Source: Spongilla lacustris
Taxonomy: Eukaryota > Porifera > Demospongiae > Spongillida > Spongillidae
DNA length: 64,000 nt
Assembly: GCA_949361645.1 (NCBI GenBank)
Contig: OX442423.1
Location: 4,559,005 to 4,623,004 of the forward strand
Direction of reading: 5' to 3'
Shown here: positions 14,101 through 26,100 of the stretch, piece by piece
Position numbering within the stretch: position 1 is the first letter of the stretch
How the letters are laid out: every line of letters begins with the position of its first letter
Notes under the pieces: model-generated
Seen by the model: the letters and a program-made list of their open reading frames with translations, nothing else
Databases searched by the model: none
Told to the model about the DNA's origin: nothing
Position numbers and translations under genes: made by a program

Positions 14101-17100
14101 AAGTTGGAAATCGCGTGTGTTTGACCTCTGGAGGGGAAATTCTATCTGCCTAAAAAGCAGCCTTCATTGCTGTATTGATTATGATTATGTTTATTTCAGG
14201 CATTGGTTGTTTGTTCATTGTTTGGAAAAAACATGTAGTGGTCGATCTATCATTAAAGACCAATGATCAAGACCTCTTTAAAATATGGACTTATCCATAG
14301 ACCAGATAATAATATAATAATGTATAATTATGTATGATTTTAAAAAAAGCGTAGTGTCAATTTAAAAAACCTATTTGATTTATTCTTACCAGTCATAGTT
14401 TTTGCCAATTAATGTCTATTGTCCTGAATGTCCACCCTGGGGTACAATTGGACACCCGGGTGGACAGCAAAAAAAGTTTTTGCCGTTCAGTCACGGAAGG
14501 GACCTGGCTGCATTTAATGGGACTGGCTTACAGAACAAGTCTTTTCAGGATTGGGCCGAGATAAATAAGGCTTAAATCCTTTCAGTACTTGTAAAATGAC
14601 CCATGCTAGTGGACCTATCCATTACGTTCCGCACGGAGCGTAATGGATAGGTCTGCTAGCGCGGCTCGTTCTACATGTACCAAAAGGATTTAAGCCTTGC
14701 TTATCTCGGCCCAATCCTGAAAAGACTTGTAGTATAAGCCAGTACCGTTAAATGCAACTAGGTCCCTTCCGTGACTGAACGGCAAAAACTTTTTTTGCTG
14801 TCCACCCGGGTGTCCAATTGTACACATTCAGGACAATAGACATTAATCACATCTATTAATTACAGATCAATATGCATAATTTCAATTTCCAAGCTTTGAC
14901 TACTAAAATTGTGGGTTCATTGCGGAAGACATTGAGTGAATAGGGGGTTAAAGAACTCTGAAATGGAATGGAATGTAAAAGTCACTATTTGATAATTTAA
15001 GTAGTATTTATCATCTTATATGATAGTTCCATTATAAAATAAATCACCTTAAATTCAGTCTTTTGATGCCTTCGTTCTTCAATGATTGCAAGTATAGCAT
15101 CAACAATGTACTTTAAATCATTTTTTACATTTGCGAGCTGAAAGTTTCGAAGAGTTCGCTTCAGCCAGGGGAAGTGACCTGAAATTGGATACACAACACT
15201 CATTTTGAACACAATGACTAATTCAGCTGCATACTGAAGATAGCAATGATTCGCAGTGGATGTATCCCTTCTTTATTAAGTGCCACTGAAAAGACACTTG
15301 CAACTGCCTTACACAGCCTGTCCTCCTTTCCTGACTGGACATCAGTTATCCGACCAAAGGCAACAGACAGGATAGAGTCCAAAGTGAATGCACCAAACAT
15401 CCTGGGAGGGGCATGAATTTATACAATTAAAATAACATATGCACAATTACACACATGCACATACGTCATGTACAGAGACATGGTACACATGCACATACAT
15501 GTATGTATACACATTGTACTATTTAGGCGTATTTTTAACAGTTTCAGGTTTACACAGAAACCATAAAGTTCTGTTATGAATTCAATTTCATCATAAGCTT
15601 CTTTGTTAGCTGCCTTAAGTAATTTCATATACGTATGGCTGGCTGGTCAAATCTATTTCGATCCATTAACAATTCTGTCAATGCCTTTGAAGAAAATTGG
15701 GCGATAGTAATCTTCAACTTGGTCAGGATATATGACTTGGATCATAGCACCTTGGAGCCCTTTGCTTTCACGGTAATGATGAACTCTCCACTTTGAGTTC
15801 ATTTGCAGCTCATTGTACTTTTCCCAAAATGCTCAAAAGGTCTTGTCTGTCTTAACAGATATCAACATCTTTACTGTTATAGCTGCGACCTTCTGCAGCA
15901 GATACATGTATGTGAGGAGATTGAATGGTTTTGCTCAAGTTGTCACTATGATGAAGAAGCAGCTTGCCTAGCATTATGATAAGGAAGTCAAATGTCCTCA
16001 TGCAGTTTGAGTACCTATAATCCGTGATAGCATATCAGTTTCCTGTACATATTCCAAAGCCTCCTCCCATACCTGGGAAAGAAGATCATAATTTGATATT
16101 ATCCTTCCAAAACCTTTGGTATATGTGGTCCATCTTGTTGGACAAAGCGTTCTAATACCTAGAGATGGGGAAGTAATTTTGAGTTTTTATCGATTAAAAA
16201 TAGCATCTCTGCGAGGAAATCTTTTCATCAGCTTTTCTATTTCATGAATTTTCTTATGATCGGACACTGCTTTATGGTGTAATTGCAGGCTAATTTCAGC
16301 AAGTCACCATAACAGTGCGTGTAGATGGTCAAGGCTCTTCATCCAGAATGAGTTTTACAACTCCTACTTTACACCCTGATATTGCAGATCTATGCTCTGT
16401 CGTAACACTGGCCTCTCAGTATTAGTGATGGAACTATTTAGCCTATTTAATACATCATCATGGATAATTGTCAACAGCACAACAGATTCAGTCGATTGTT
16501 TCATATAGCCCAATAAAGACTTCGTGAACATCTAAATCATCATCCACCCAGTGAAAATATATAACCACTTGTTCCTTATTTGCTTCGTCTGTTGTTTCGT
16601 CAATCATGATAGAAATACATGGTGCAGATTGAGTAGGTGTAGTAAGGTCGCGGAGAACCTTCTTTGCCATTACAGTAAGCTGATGATCTATATTTGTCTG
16701 TCTATTTCTTGAGCCGGTCTTTCCCTCATAGTCTTAATGAAATTAGATTCACTTCCGTCTCCATGTCCCCTGAGTGGCAATCCTTGCTTGATATGCTAGA
16801 AACTGGACACAATATTAAGAAACATTGGAGGCGCTCCAAACAATCCTTTTGATGCTTGGAGGAAAGGCACAACACAAATACACTTTTCTGTCGTTTGAGG
16901 AACGAATTAGACAGAAAATATGCTCCTATACGAATGCAGTTTGAGAGTAGCCAACAGTGATGGTGCTAATATGTGCAGAGAGTATGATGCAAGGTCATGT
17001 GGATAGGTGTCGATATGATGATGCAAGGTCAAGGGGCAGTAAAGGCCTCATGGCGAGATGTTGATGAGTGGTGTATTTGCGTGCGCATAGTAGCCATGTG

Positions 17101-20100
17101 GTCTGGTAGTATAAGAGAGGGATTTCGGGTGTACGTAAGCAATCTAGGCATTGTGTGCATGTTACTGTGGTGGCAACTTCCCCCCCCCCCCCCCCCCTCC
17201 CTTGACTCGCCGAAAGCCACCTATGGTGGGTTGTGGGGTCTTTACACATGCAGGTTCAAAGTTAGAGGTACGAGAGTGAAGCAGCCTGGTACAAAAAGAT
17301 GAGGCAGACCAGCCACAAGGAATCAAGTGTCCTGTTGCTATTGGTTTGGGTGTTAGGCAGAGCAGTATTAACATGGTTTTTTTTTCCTCACTAAGTGAGG
17401 TTTTTTCCCCTTGAGGTGGTATGGGTCTATCACCTCAAAATTAGGTCTAATTTAGTTATAGGTAGCTGGCCCCTGCTCTGCGTAGGTAGGTAGATCTATG
17501 TGTATGATGGCAGTGGTATGTTGTCTAGTTGGTAATGACAGTGACATGCACAGCAGATGTGGCACCAATTATATGTCAAGTGGGTTGGGTGAAGCGAGCA
17601 TGATATAGGAGCACCAGGGGTTGATGCTGGTAGAGTTATGTCACTGTGAAGAAGCTGCATTCATCTTGTTTGTAAAGAACAGCAGCTGTCTCATACAAGT
17701 GGCAATTCAATGCTGGCCGATAACGGTTGCAGCCAGCAAATAATTATGTATATGTATATACAAAAAATGTATGTCCATAACTCTAAAATTATTATAATAC
17801 AAATAACTCTTAGGTAGAGGAGGCGCATTGAGACATTTACTCATTGTGCAGATGTGTGATCCTTTGCCTTTGGTATTTGTTACGGCTGACATCATTGAGT
17901 TGGAGTTGGACATCAGCCACCCCCATACTCCCACCAGTGTATGGAATAGTGTAAACCGACCTTAGCATTTTGCTGGAAGATTGGTTACATCACTTTGTCA
18001 GGGAAGCCAGTTACAGCTGGAACCCAGAGGTCATCTGAAGAGCCACATGTTGATGAGTCACGTCAGGGTGATAACGAGAGGTGCCTGCATGCATATGCGT
18101 GCATAGGCATGCATAAGCACAACATGTGATCGCGGCGCGGGACCAGACCAGTTTAGAACCGGTTTACCATAGATCCCCTATAAAACCACCCTTAGAGTTG
18201 TACTAGTAGACTGAGTTGACTGAGTTGAGTTGCGTTGTACTAGTCCTTGTGATCATACACAGCCCGGTGATTCTGTGCGTCGGTACGCTAGCGCAGTGAA
18301 CGGTCATCTACATTTGGTGGCAGCGTCGGGATTTTGGACTGTTAGACAGTTTTCTAACTTTACACGCTGAGCGACGGTGTATGACAACTCGTTCCGGTCG
18401 ATCATTTCGAGCAGGCGAAATGGCGGTGCAAGCTTTGCAGGATATGCTGCAAAAATTGATCGAGGATCGACAGAAACGGGAAGAGGAGATCAAACACGAA
18501 AGAATCAGACGAGAGGAAGAACGAGTACAACGCGAAAAGGAGATAGCAGAGGAGAGGGCTGTACTCCTTGAGCCACTTGGTCAATGAGTCCGTCATCCTC
18601 ACTGCAAACTCTCGATTTGTTTCGCCATCCTTTCGTTTCGATGACCTGAAACAATTCTTGAACGCGTCCTCGTTAATGTCGTACCAGACGAGGATCGCCA
18701 CCTTTATCGCGTCGTAGTCCGCCGAGTCTGACACAGGCAGCGCCGCAAAAGCCAGTTGAGCTTTTCCGGTCAGCTGGGGGCAAGGTAGTGAGGCCAATGT
18801 CCTTTGTCCACCTTGTGCGCTGTCATAATTTGTTCAAAGGTCACCAGATATGACTCGATATTGTCAAGTTCAGTCAGGGCGACCAGCTTTACACTCAATT
18901 CCGTGGTCCCCTTTGATGCTGACGCGGACTTCTGTTCTTCGACGGTCTTCATTAGTCTATCCATCTGCGCTCTCATTTCCTCTACCTTCTCGCACGCGTC
19001 CCTTTCTCGTCGCATCCTTTCTTCTGCTACCTCTCTCGCGCGTTGTAAACAACTTCTGAGCTCGCTTCCAGTGGAGAAGAGATTGTGGCTAGATGAGCGC
19101 AAACCGAAGAAGTGTCTTCAGGCAGGCGAGTGGCTAGATGAGTACGAGCAGGCAAGGAGGCAAGACGTCAGACCTCTCAAGCAGAGAGACAATCCGGTTC
19201 CAGCAAAGGAGCCCGGTGATGCATATGGGAACAAGGATGCAGTTCCGAAGAATTCTCAACCGGAGCAAAGGAACCCGCAGCGCCACCTACCTAGATGCTA
19301 CAATTGTCACAAAGTGGGTCATGTGGCAAGCAAATGCCCGAGGAATGCCGCGACGTTCTACGGAGGGAGAGCGAAGCAGTCCGAAGTGAAGAGGGCACAC
19401 TTGTCGCCGCGCAAGCTGGGCTATGTGGAGGGAACAGAAGTGAAGGACATAGTTCTGGATACCGGTGCAGCCAGGACATTAGTGCAAGACAATCTAGTGC
19501 CTAGGAATTAGTATCTTGATAAATTCGTGTCAGTGCAATGCGTGCATGGCGACCATGTCTCTTACCCTCTAGCCAAAGTGAAAGTGGTGATCGACGAAAG
19601 GAGCTACTTTGTGGAGGCAGCCGTGGTGAAGAAACTACCTGCGTCCGTGCTACTGGGAAGAGACGTGCCTGAACTGGTGCAGATTGGTGGAGCAACAGAG
19701 GAGGTGCTAGCAGCTATGACAAGAGCTCAGGCCAAACGGAGGTCGAGGGAGGAAGAGAGCGCATCCAAAAAGGAGGAGTCTGGTGTTACGTGTAGGGATT
19801 TGTTACCAGCTCGTGTCACGAAGGTGAACGAGGAAGAGAAGTGGTCTCCCGGACCTGTTGAGTTAGAGAAAAATGCTGACCCTCAACAGGTGGATACCAA
19901 GGTCTCGAATGGAGTAAAGGAGATTACCTCTGGAGATAGTAACCTTGGAGTTGATGGAAATGAGCTAAGAAAGTTGCAACAGGAGGATGAGACACTGAGA
20001 GGTGTATGGGACTCCGCGAAGCAACCGTCAAAAGGTGGAAACTACTGGTTTTATGAAGAGGATGACCTTCTTTACCGTCATTGGCACCCACGAGAGGAAG

Positions 20101-23100
20101 GAGAGGAGTTCAGTGTCGAGCAGCTAATTGTTCCGAAGCAATATCGAGAGACAGTTCTGAGGATAGCTCACGAGATACCACTTGCTGGGCATATGGGTAA
20201 GAAAAAGACGGTTGGTCGAATCATGCAGAGATTCTATTGGCTGACGTTGTATCGGGATGTAGCTGAATGGTGCAGGACTTGTGAGAAGTGCCAGAAACAT
20301 TCTCCTATCAGGAACTTGCGAGCACCCCTAGTTCCACTACCGGTAATCGAGGAACCATTTACCAGGATTGCGATGGATGTTGTCGGCCCTCTGCCGCGAA
20401 GTAGCTCTGGGCACAAGTACATACTGGTTGTGTGCGATTACGCTACTCGCTACCCTGAGGCCATACCCATGAAGGCAGTCGATGCCGAACATGTTGCTGA
20501 GGAACTTGTGACCATGTTCTCACGTGTGGGTGTGCCGAGTGAAATCCTCACTGATCAAGGAACAAACTTCATGTCGAAGCTACTGAGTGAACTCTACCGG
20601 CTGTTGCACGTACGACGGATAAGGACCAGTCCGTACCACCACCAAACAGACGGCCTGGTCGAAAGGTTCAACGGAACCTTAAAATCTATGCTCCGCAAGA
20701 CAGCAGTAGAAGGGAAGGATTGGGACAAGCTGCTCCCATATCTGCTGTTCGCAAACCGTGAAGTTCCTCAGGCGTCTACAGGATTCTCGCCGTTCGAGTT
20801 GATGTATGGCCGACACGTGAGAGGGCCTCTCGACATACTAAGAGAGACGTGGAAGGCTAGCAAATGTAGTGATGAAAGTGTAGTACCATACGTCTTGACA
20901 GTGCAGCAGAAACTTGCAAAGATGTCAGAGCTTGTGAGCGAAAACTGTAAGGAAGCACAGATAGAGCAAAAGAGATGGTACAATCGCAATGCAAGGAAAA
21001 GAGAGTTTGCTGAGGGAGACCAGGTGTTGGTACTACTACCCACGATAACCAACAAGCTGATGGCAAAATGGCAAAGGCCTTACCTTATCAAGGCGAAAGT
21101 CACACCGTTGACGTATGAGATTGATATGAGTGACAGGAAGAAGTGGCAACGTATCTTCCATGTCAACATGTTGAAGGGGTGGAATACTCCAACAATGATG
21201 TGTCTGGCAGCCGAGGAGACCGAAGAAGGGGAAGAAATCCCGTTGTGGAAGGAAGACATTGGGGAGCCGAAGATCAACGAAGGCCTAACTCCTAAGCAAA
21301 GGGGACAGCTAGATGTGCTGAGGGCTGAATTTAAAGATGTGATGAGTGACCTCCCTGGAAAGACTGAGCTGGTGGAACACAGGATAGAGACTGGAGAAGC
21401 GAAACCAGTCAGACTACCACCATATCGTCTGCCTCAAGCTTATCGAGACATCGTGAAGAAGGAACTGGAGGAAATGGAGAAGTATGGCATCATCGAAAAA
21501 TCCACGAGTGATTGGTCCTCTCCGATAGTACTCGCGAAGAAGAAAGACGGAACACTGCGCTTCTGCATCGACTTTCGCAGGTTGAACAGTGTCTCCAAGG
21601 CAGATGCTTACCCAATGCCTCGCGTTGACGATCTGCTAGATCAAGTTGGACAAGCGCGGTTCATCAGTACCTTAGACCTCACCAAGGGGTACTGGCAGGT
21701 CCCAATGGAGAAGGCAGCTCGATCAAAGACCGCCTTCAGGACTCCATTTGGACTCTACCAGTTTCGTAGAATGCCCTTTGGATTGCAGGGAGCTCCATCA
21801 ACGTTTCAAAGGATGATAGACAGTTTACTGGTGGGAACGCAGGACTATGCAGCTGCCTACCTGGACGATTTAATCATTTTCAGCCACAGTTGGCAGAAAC
21901 ACCTGTCACACCTTAGGAGAATACTGCAGAAACTGAGGGAGGCAGGCTTGACAGTCAAGCAGAAGAAGTGTCAGCTCGCCATGTCGCACCGCTCATACCT
22001 TGGTCATGTTGTGGGGGAGGGGCTCGTGCGGCCTGAACTCTCGAAGGTTGATGCTGTGAAACAGTTTCAGGTTCCCACCACGAAATCCGCTGTTAGAACG
22101 TTCCTCGAATTAACAGGATACTACAGGAAGTTTATCCCTGGGTATGCAGAACTCGCAGCCCCATTGATAGATCTGACGAGGAAGAACGCCCCGACCATAG
22201 TGAGGTGGACTGAAAGATGTGATGATGCTTTCAACCAATTGAAGGAATGTCTCTGTAGTGAGCCGATTTTGAGATGCCCCGATTTCTCTCTGCCGCTCGT
22301 ACTTCAGACTGATGCCTCCGGACGGGCGATTGGCGCTGTGTTGAGCCAGGTAGTGTGAGACGGTGAGGAGCATCCAGTCGCGTGTTACAGCAGAAAGCTA
22401 CTCCCCCGCGAAGAAAAGTACTCGACGGTAGAAAAGGAGTGCCTGGCAATCATCCAGGGTATCCAGACATTTCGTGTGTACCTCCTGGGCTGTCCCTTCA
22501 CTATACAAACAGACCATCGGTCCCTAGAATGGTTTGATCGCCTCAAGGAGAACAACAGTAGGCTGACCCGTTGGAGCCTGGCGCTTCAACCCTACCAGTA
22601 CTCTGTCCAGTACCGGACTGGTCAGAAGAACGGAAATGCCGATGCTCTCTCCCGGTACATGGTCGAGGCGACAAGTGTGTCGCAGGAGGAGGTGGAAGGA
22701 GTGTCAGAGAAGCCAGTTACAGCTGGAACCCAGAGGTCATCTGAAGAGCCACATGTTGACGAGTCACGTCAGGGTGATAACGAGAGGTGCCTGCATGCAT
22801 ATGCGTGCATAGGCATGCATAAGCACAACATGTGATCGCGGCGCGGGACCAGACCAGTTTAGAACCGGTTTACCATAGATCCCCTATAAAACCCCCTTAG
22901 AGTTGTACTAGTAGACTGAGTTGACTGAGTTGAGTTGCGTTGTACTAGTCCTTGTGATTATATACAGCCCGGTGATTCTGTGCGTCGGTACGCTAGCGCG
23001 GTGAACGGTCATCTACACACATACATATCGAGTGTGTATGTGGGCTGTTATCACATACATGCATAGCCCACACGCACTATCAGATTGATGCACTAGGCTT

Positions 23101-26100
23101 GTACCCAACCTTCAGCAACCACAAAACAAAATTTGGTCTTTTATATGGACCACTTTGAAGGTGTTAAGATCACTCAGAAAAATATACTTTAACACAGGTA
23201 TGTACATGTACGGACAATCTGATTATGCACTACAGTTTTCATTAGACCATTCTATACTGAACTGAATGCCTTAAATTTACAAACTGGACCGGAATAGCTT
23301 ATAATGATTTGAACACTCTCTAGCTATATATGAGGAATGTATTACATGCCACATACCTCCAGACATCAGCACTTTTCCCAGAATCTGCTACATCCTTCAT
23401 CTTTTGTGCTAACACAATACAGCTGTCTTGGATCAATGGGACCATCTGAAAGATACAAAATACATTAAAACAGAATATAACTCTGATTTCTACAATATTC
23501 CAAATACTAAGTCAATGTTCTGTCCTCACCAGCCACTTTAAAATTAAAAATCTATTCGTTCTAAGCAATAGTCAAAATCAAATCAAAGTGGTGCGTACAT
23601 ATATGTATATAGTTATCCAACTAACGGGATATGCTTCCTGGAAATTTCAGTTTAAAATCAATGGCTAATAGCATATCATAATCATTTCATGTGGCCTGTT
23701 TGTATGAATTTAAATTATGCTGATTTTTTGTTGAAGTACATAAAAATATAAATAGAACAACACGCACAAGTGGTAGATACCAATAAAACCACTGTGACTG
23801 ACTCAGACTAAATGGTACAAGAACTGTTACCGTAACAGTGACTGAAAATTTGATATAAGGCAATGCAGTTATGCTAAGTACTGCTCTGCATGCACCTTAA
23901 CACATCTGATAATGTTCTGTAATAAATAATATTCATGAAGTGCTGCAAAGACAAAAATCTATTATACACATAAGTAGTGCCATATGAGTGCCCATTTCAT
24001 GTGCCTGAAAATTTGACATTGAAACCATATGCAGTAATGAAAATATCAAACTTGTACACATGTATTGTGTATAGGTTAGGCTTATAAAGTTAGGCAAAAT
24101 ACACGTTTTTTTTAATAAGTAATAACCAGCAATGTAAAGATTTGATATCTAGTTCTAATTGGCTCAATTGACACACAGCTATACACACTGTGTACCTGTT
24201 TCATTTTATTTGAGGAAAATACAGGGGTGATGTGGGGTCTTGCATTCTTCCATGTCTCCCCCTGAGCAAATAGAAGGCCTGGAGGCAGCCCAAATGGAGT
24301 GAATGCTGATACAGGATTGGCCTTATTGGAAGGAAGGTTGTTAACATCAGCTGATGTAAGGCAACAGCAGTGTGCAGACTGACCTCACGATCAACAAAGG
24401 AGTCAAATTCTTTAACAAGAATCACTTTCAGCAATTCCATATCTGCAATGAATAACTCTGTACTAGCTCCTATATACCACCTAACAATTGCACATGATGT
24501 CAGAACTCAAACATACACTCCACCTTACCCAAAGATTGGACCAAACTTCTCATAGTTGTAATGGTATGAAGGTATTATAGACTGAAAACAAAAGAAAAAA
24601 GATTACCTGAGCCTTGGTTTCCCACTTAGTGCATTAAGCAACCCTTAACCATAGATTGATCAGTATTAACTTAAGTTACGCGAGATGCTTACCTAAGTAA
24701 GCAAGCTAAAATTGATGGTTTCGTGCCTATAAAAGTATTTCCAGAGGTTCAATTCAAACCACAGTATCACCACACATACTGCCCCATGACTGTAAGTAAA
24801 TTTAGTTCTGGCTTTGGCATTTATGAAAACGAAGTGCACAAATACATGTTTCTTTTCTTTAAAAGGCTGTACGAGGCCTATCACTCACTCTACTTATGTG
24901 GTCCTTCCTTCATACGGTTAAGGCTATTGACTTCCTATTTTCAACACTTCCTACTACACCATTTTTCTATGGTAAAATATATCTTAGGGGCAATAGCTCC
25001 ATGCCAGAGGTTCAAGACCACCATTACTTTTGGCAGGAGTAATCAAATCGCTTCAAATTTGGTTTATAGTTAGAGAGGTCCTTTAGCTATTGGATTATTA
25101 TGCTCGGTTTTTTTTTAGGTCATCACTTGAACAAACTACGTGCATGTTTTCCCGCTTGATCCATGGCAATGATTTGGGCAAATGCATCCCCCTCAGTGTA
25201 CGAGGAGGTGGCAATTAAATCATTGATGTGAATGAAGCGGGAAAAATGTGCATGTACATGTAGTTCGTTCAACTTTATCGCCGTAACAGATGACACAAAA
25301 ATTAACGAACAGAATAATCCAATAGCTAAGGGACCTCTCTACCTGAAACTGAATTTGAAGCGCTTTGATTACTCCTGCCAAAAGTTATGGTGGGATGCAG
25401 CAATACTAGGGAAATGGTGTATGATGTGTTCAAAATAGGAAGTCAATATAGCCTTAACAATTCGGAAGTTATAGTGATTCAAATGCAACACCATTATATA
25501 CAGGTATGCAAATCTGACATTTTCGTGGAAACTGTCCCATATAAATATTATTACTTCATAACGTACTATATTTTTACCCACCCTACATTTATTAATATAA
25601 ATAAATGAGTGGTCATTGTATCTTAATTATAGTGGATTGAATTTACCAGGCAAGTTGAAATAATTTAAATTGTTGGGGTCTACGTTTTTAATTACGTGTT
25701 GTTGAGATTAATTTTATTTCTTTGATTTTAATTAATGAAGTACTAATAAATATTCAGCCCAGATTATTAGAACATGTAGCAACAATTAATTCTTTATGGT
25801 TAATTTATCAAGGACCCTGTATAGAGAAGTCTAGTGTAATGGTTTTTACTAAGTGCAGACACCTCAAGTCTCACGCCTTAAGCGTGAGTCTCATGCATAA
25901 GAGTCCAATCTCGCACTCTCACGCATAGCCGATTTGATCTCATGCATACAGTTTTATTTCAAAATTACAATGATATCCCTATCATTAAACTACTATTAAT
26001 GAATTAATCAAGACCGATAGCAAAGGTGTGGTATCGCAAACGTAAATTGCATGCATATGCACACAAAATGAACGAAACAATGGCTGAAGAGAATGATGAA

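Larger units (their letters stand above)
17996..23017 (+). mobile_element. Gmr1-like Gypsy LTR retrotransposon
   Basis: Two 316-317-bp LTRs (17996-18312 and 22702-23017) start TGTCAG and end ATCTACA. A purine-rich tract (GGAGGAGGTGGAAGGAG) lies immediately before the right LTR and a TGGTGGCAGCGTCGGGA primer-binding-like site follows the left LTR. Flanking pentamers CACTT and CACAT agree at four of five bases. The internal order is gag, zinc knuckle, protease, integrase, reverse transcriptase, RNase H. The element has an inverted block in gag and two in-frame stops, so this copy is not autonomous as it stands. It is inserted in intron 6 of the minus P450 in antisense orientation to that gene. 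Confidence 0.88.

Noticed and set aside
18804..19050. First 80 codons of the plus-strand ORF in gag
   Set aside because: This is the antisense of the inverted gag block; real gag sequence there is on the minus strand.
24201..24440. Continuous minus-strand ORF through VDREVSLHTAVAL
   Set aside because: It reads through the 38-nt intron; the P450 frame after it is shifted by one and matches the family only when the intron is removed.
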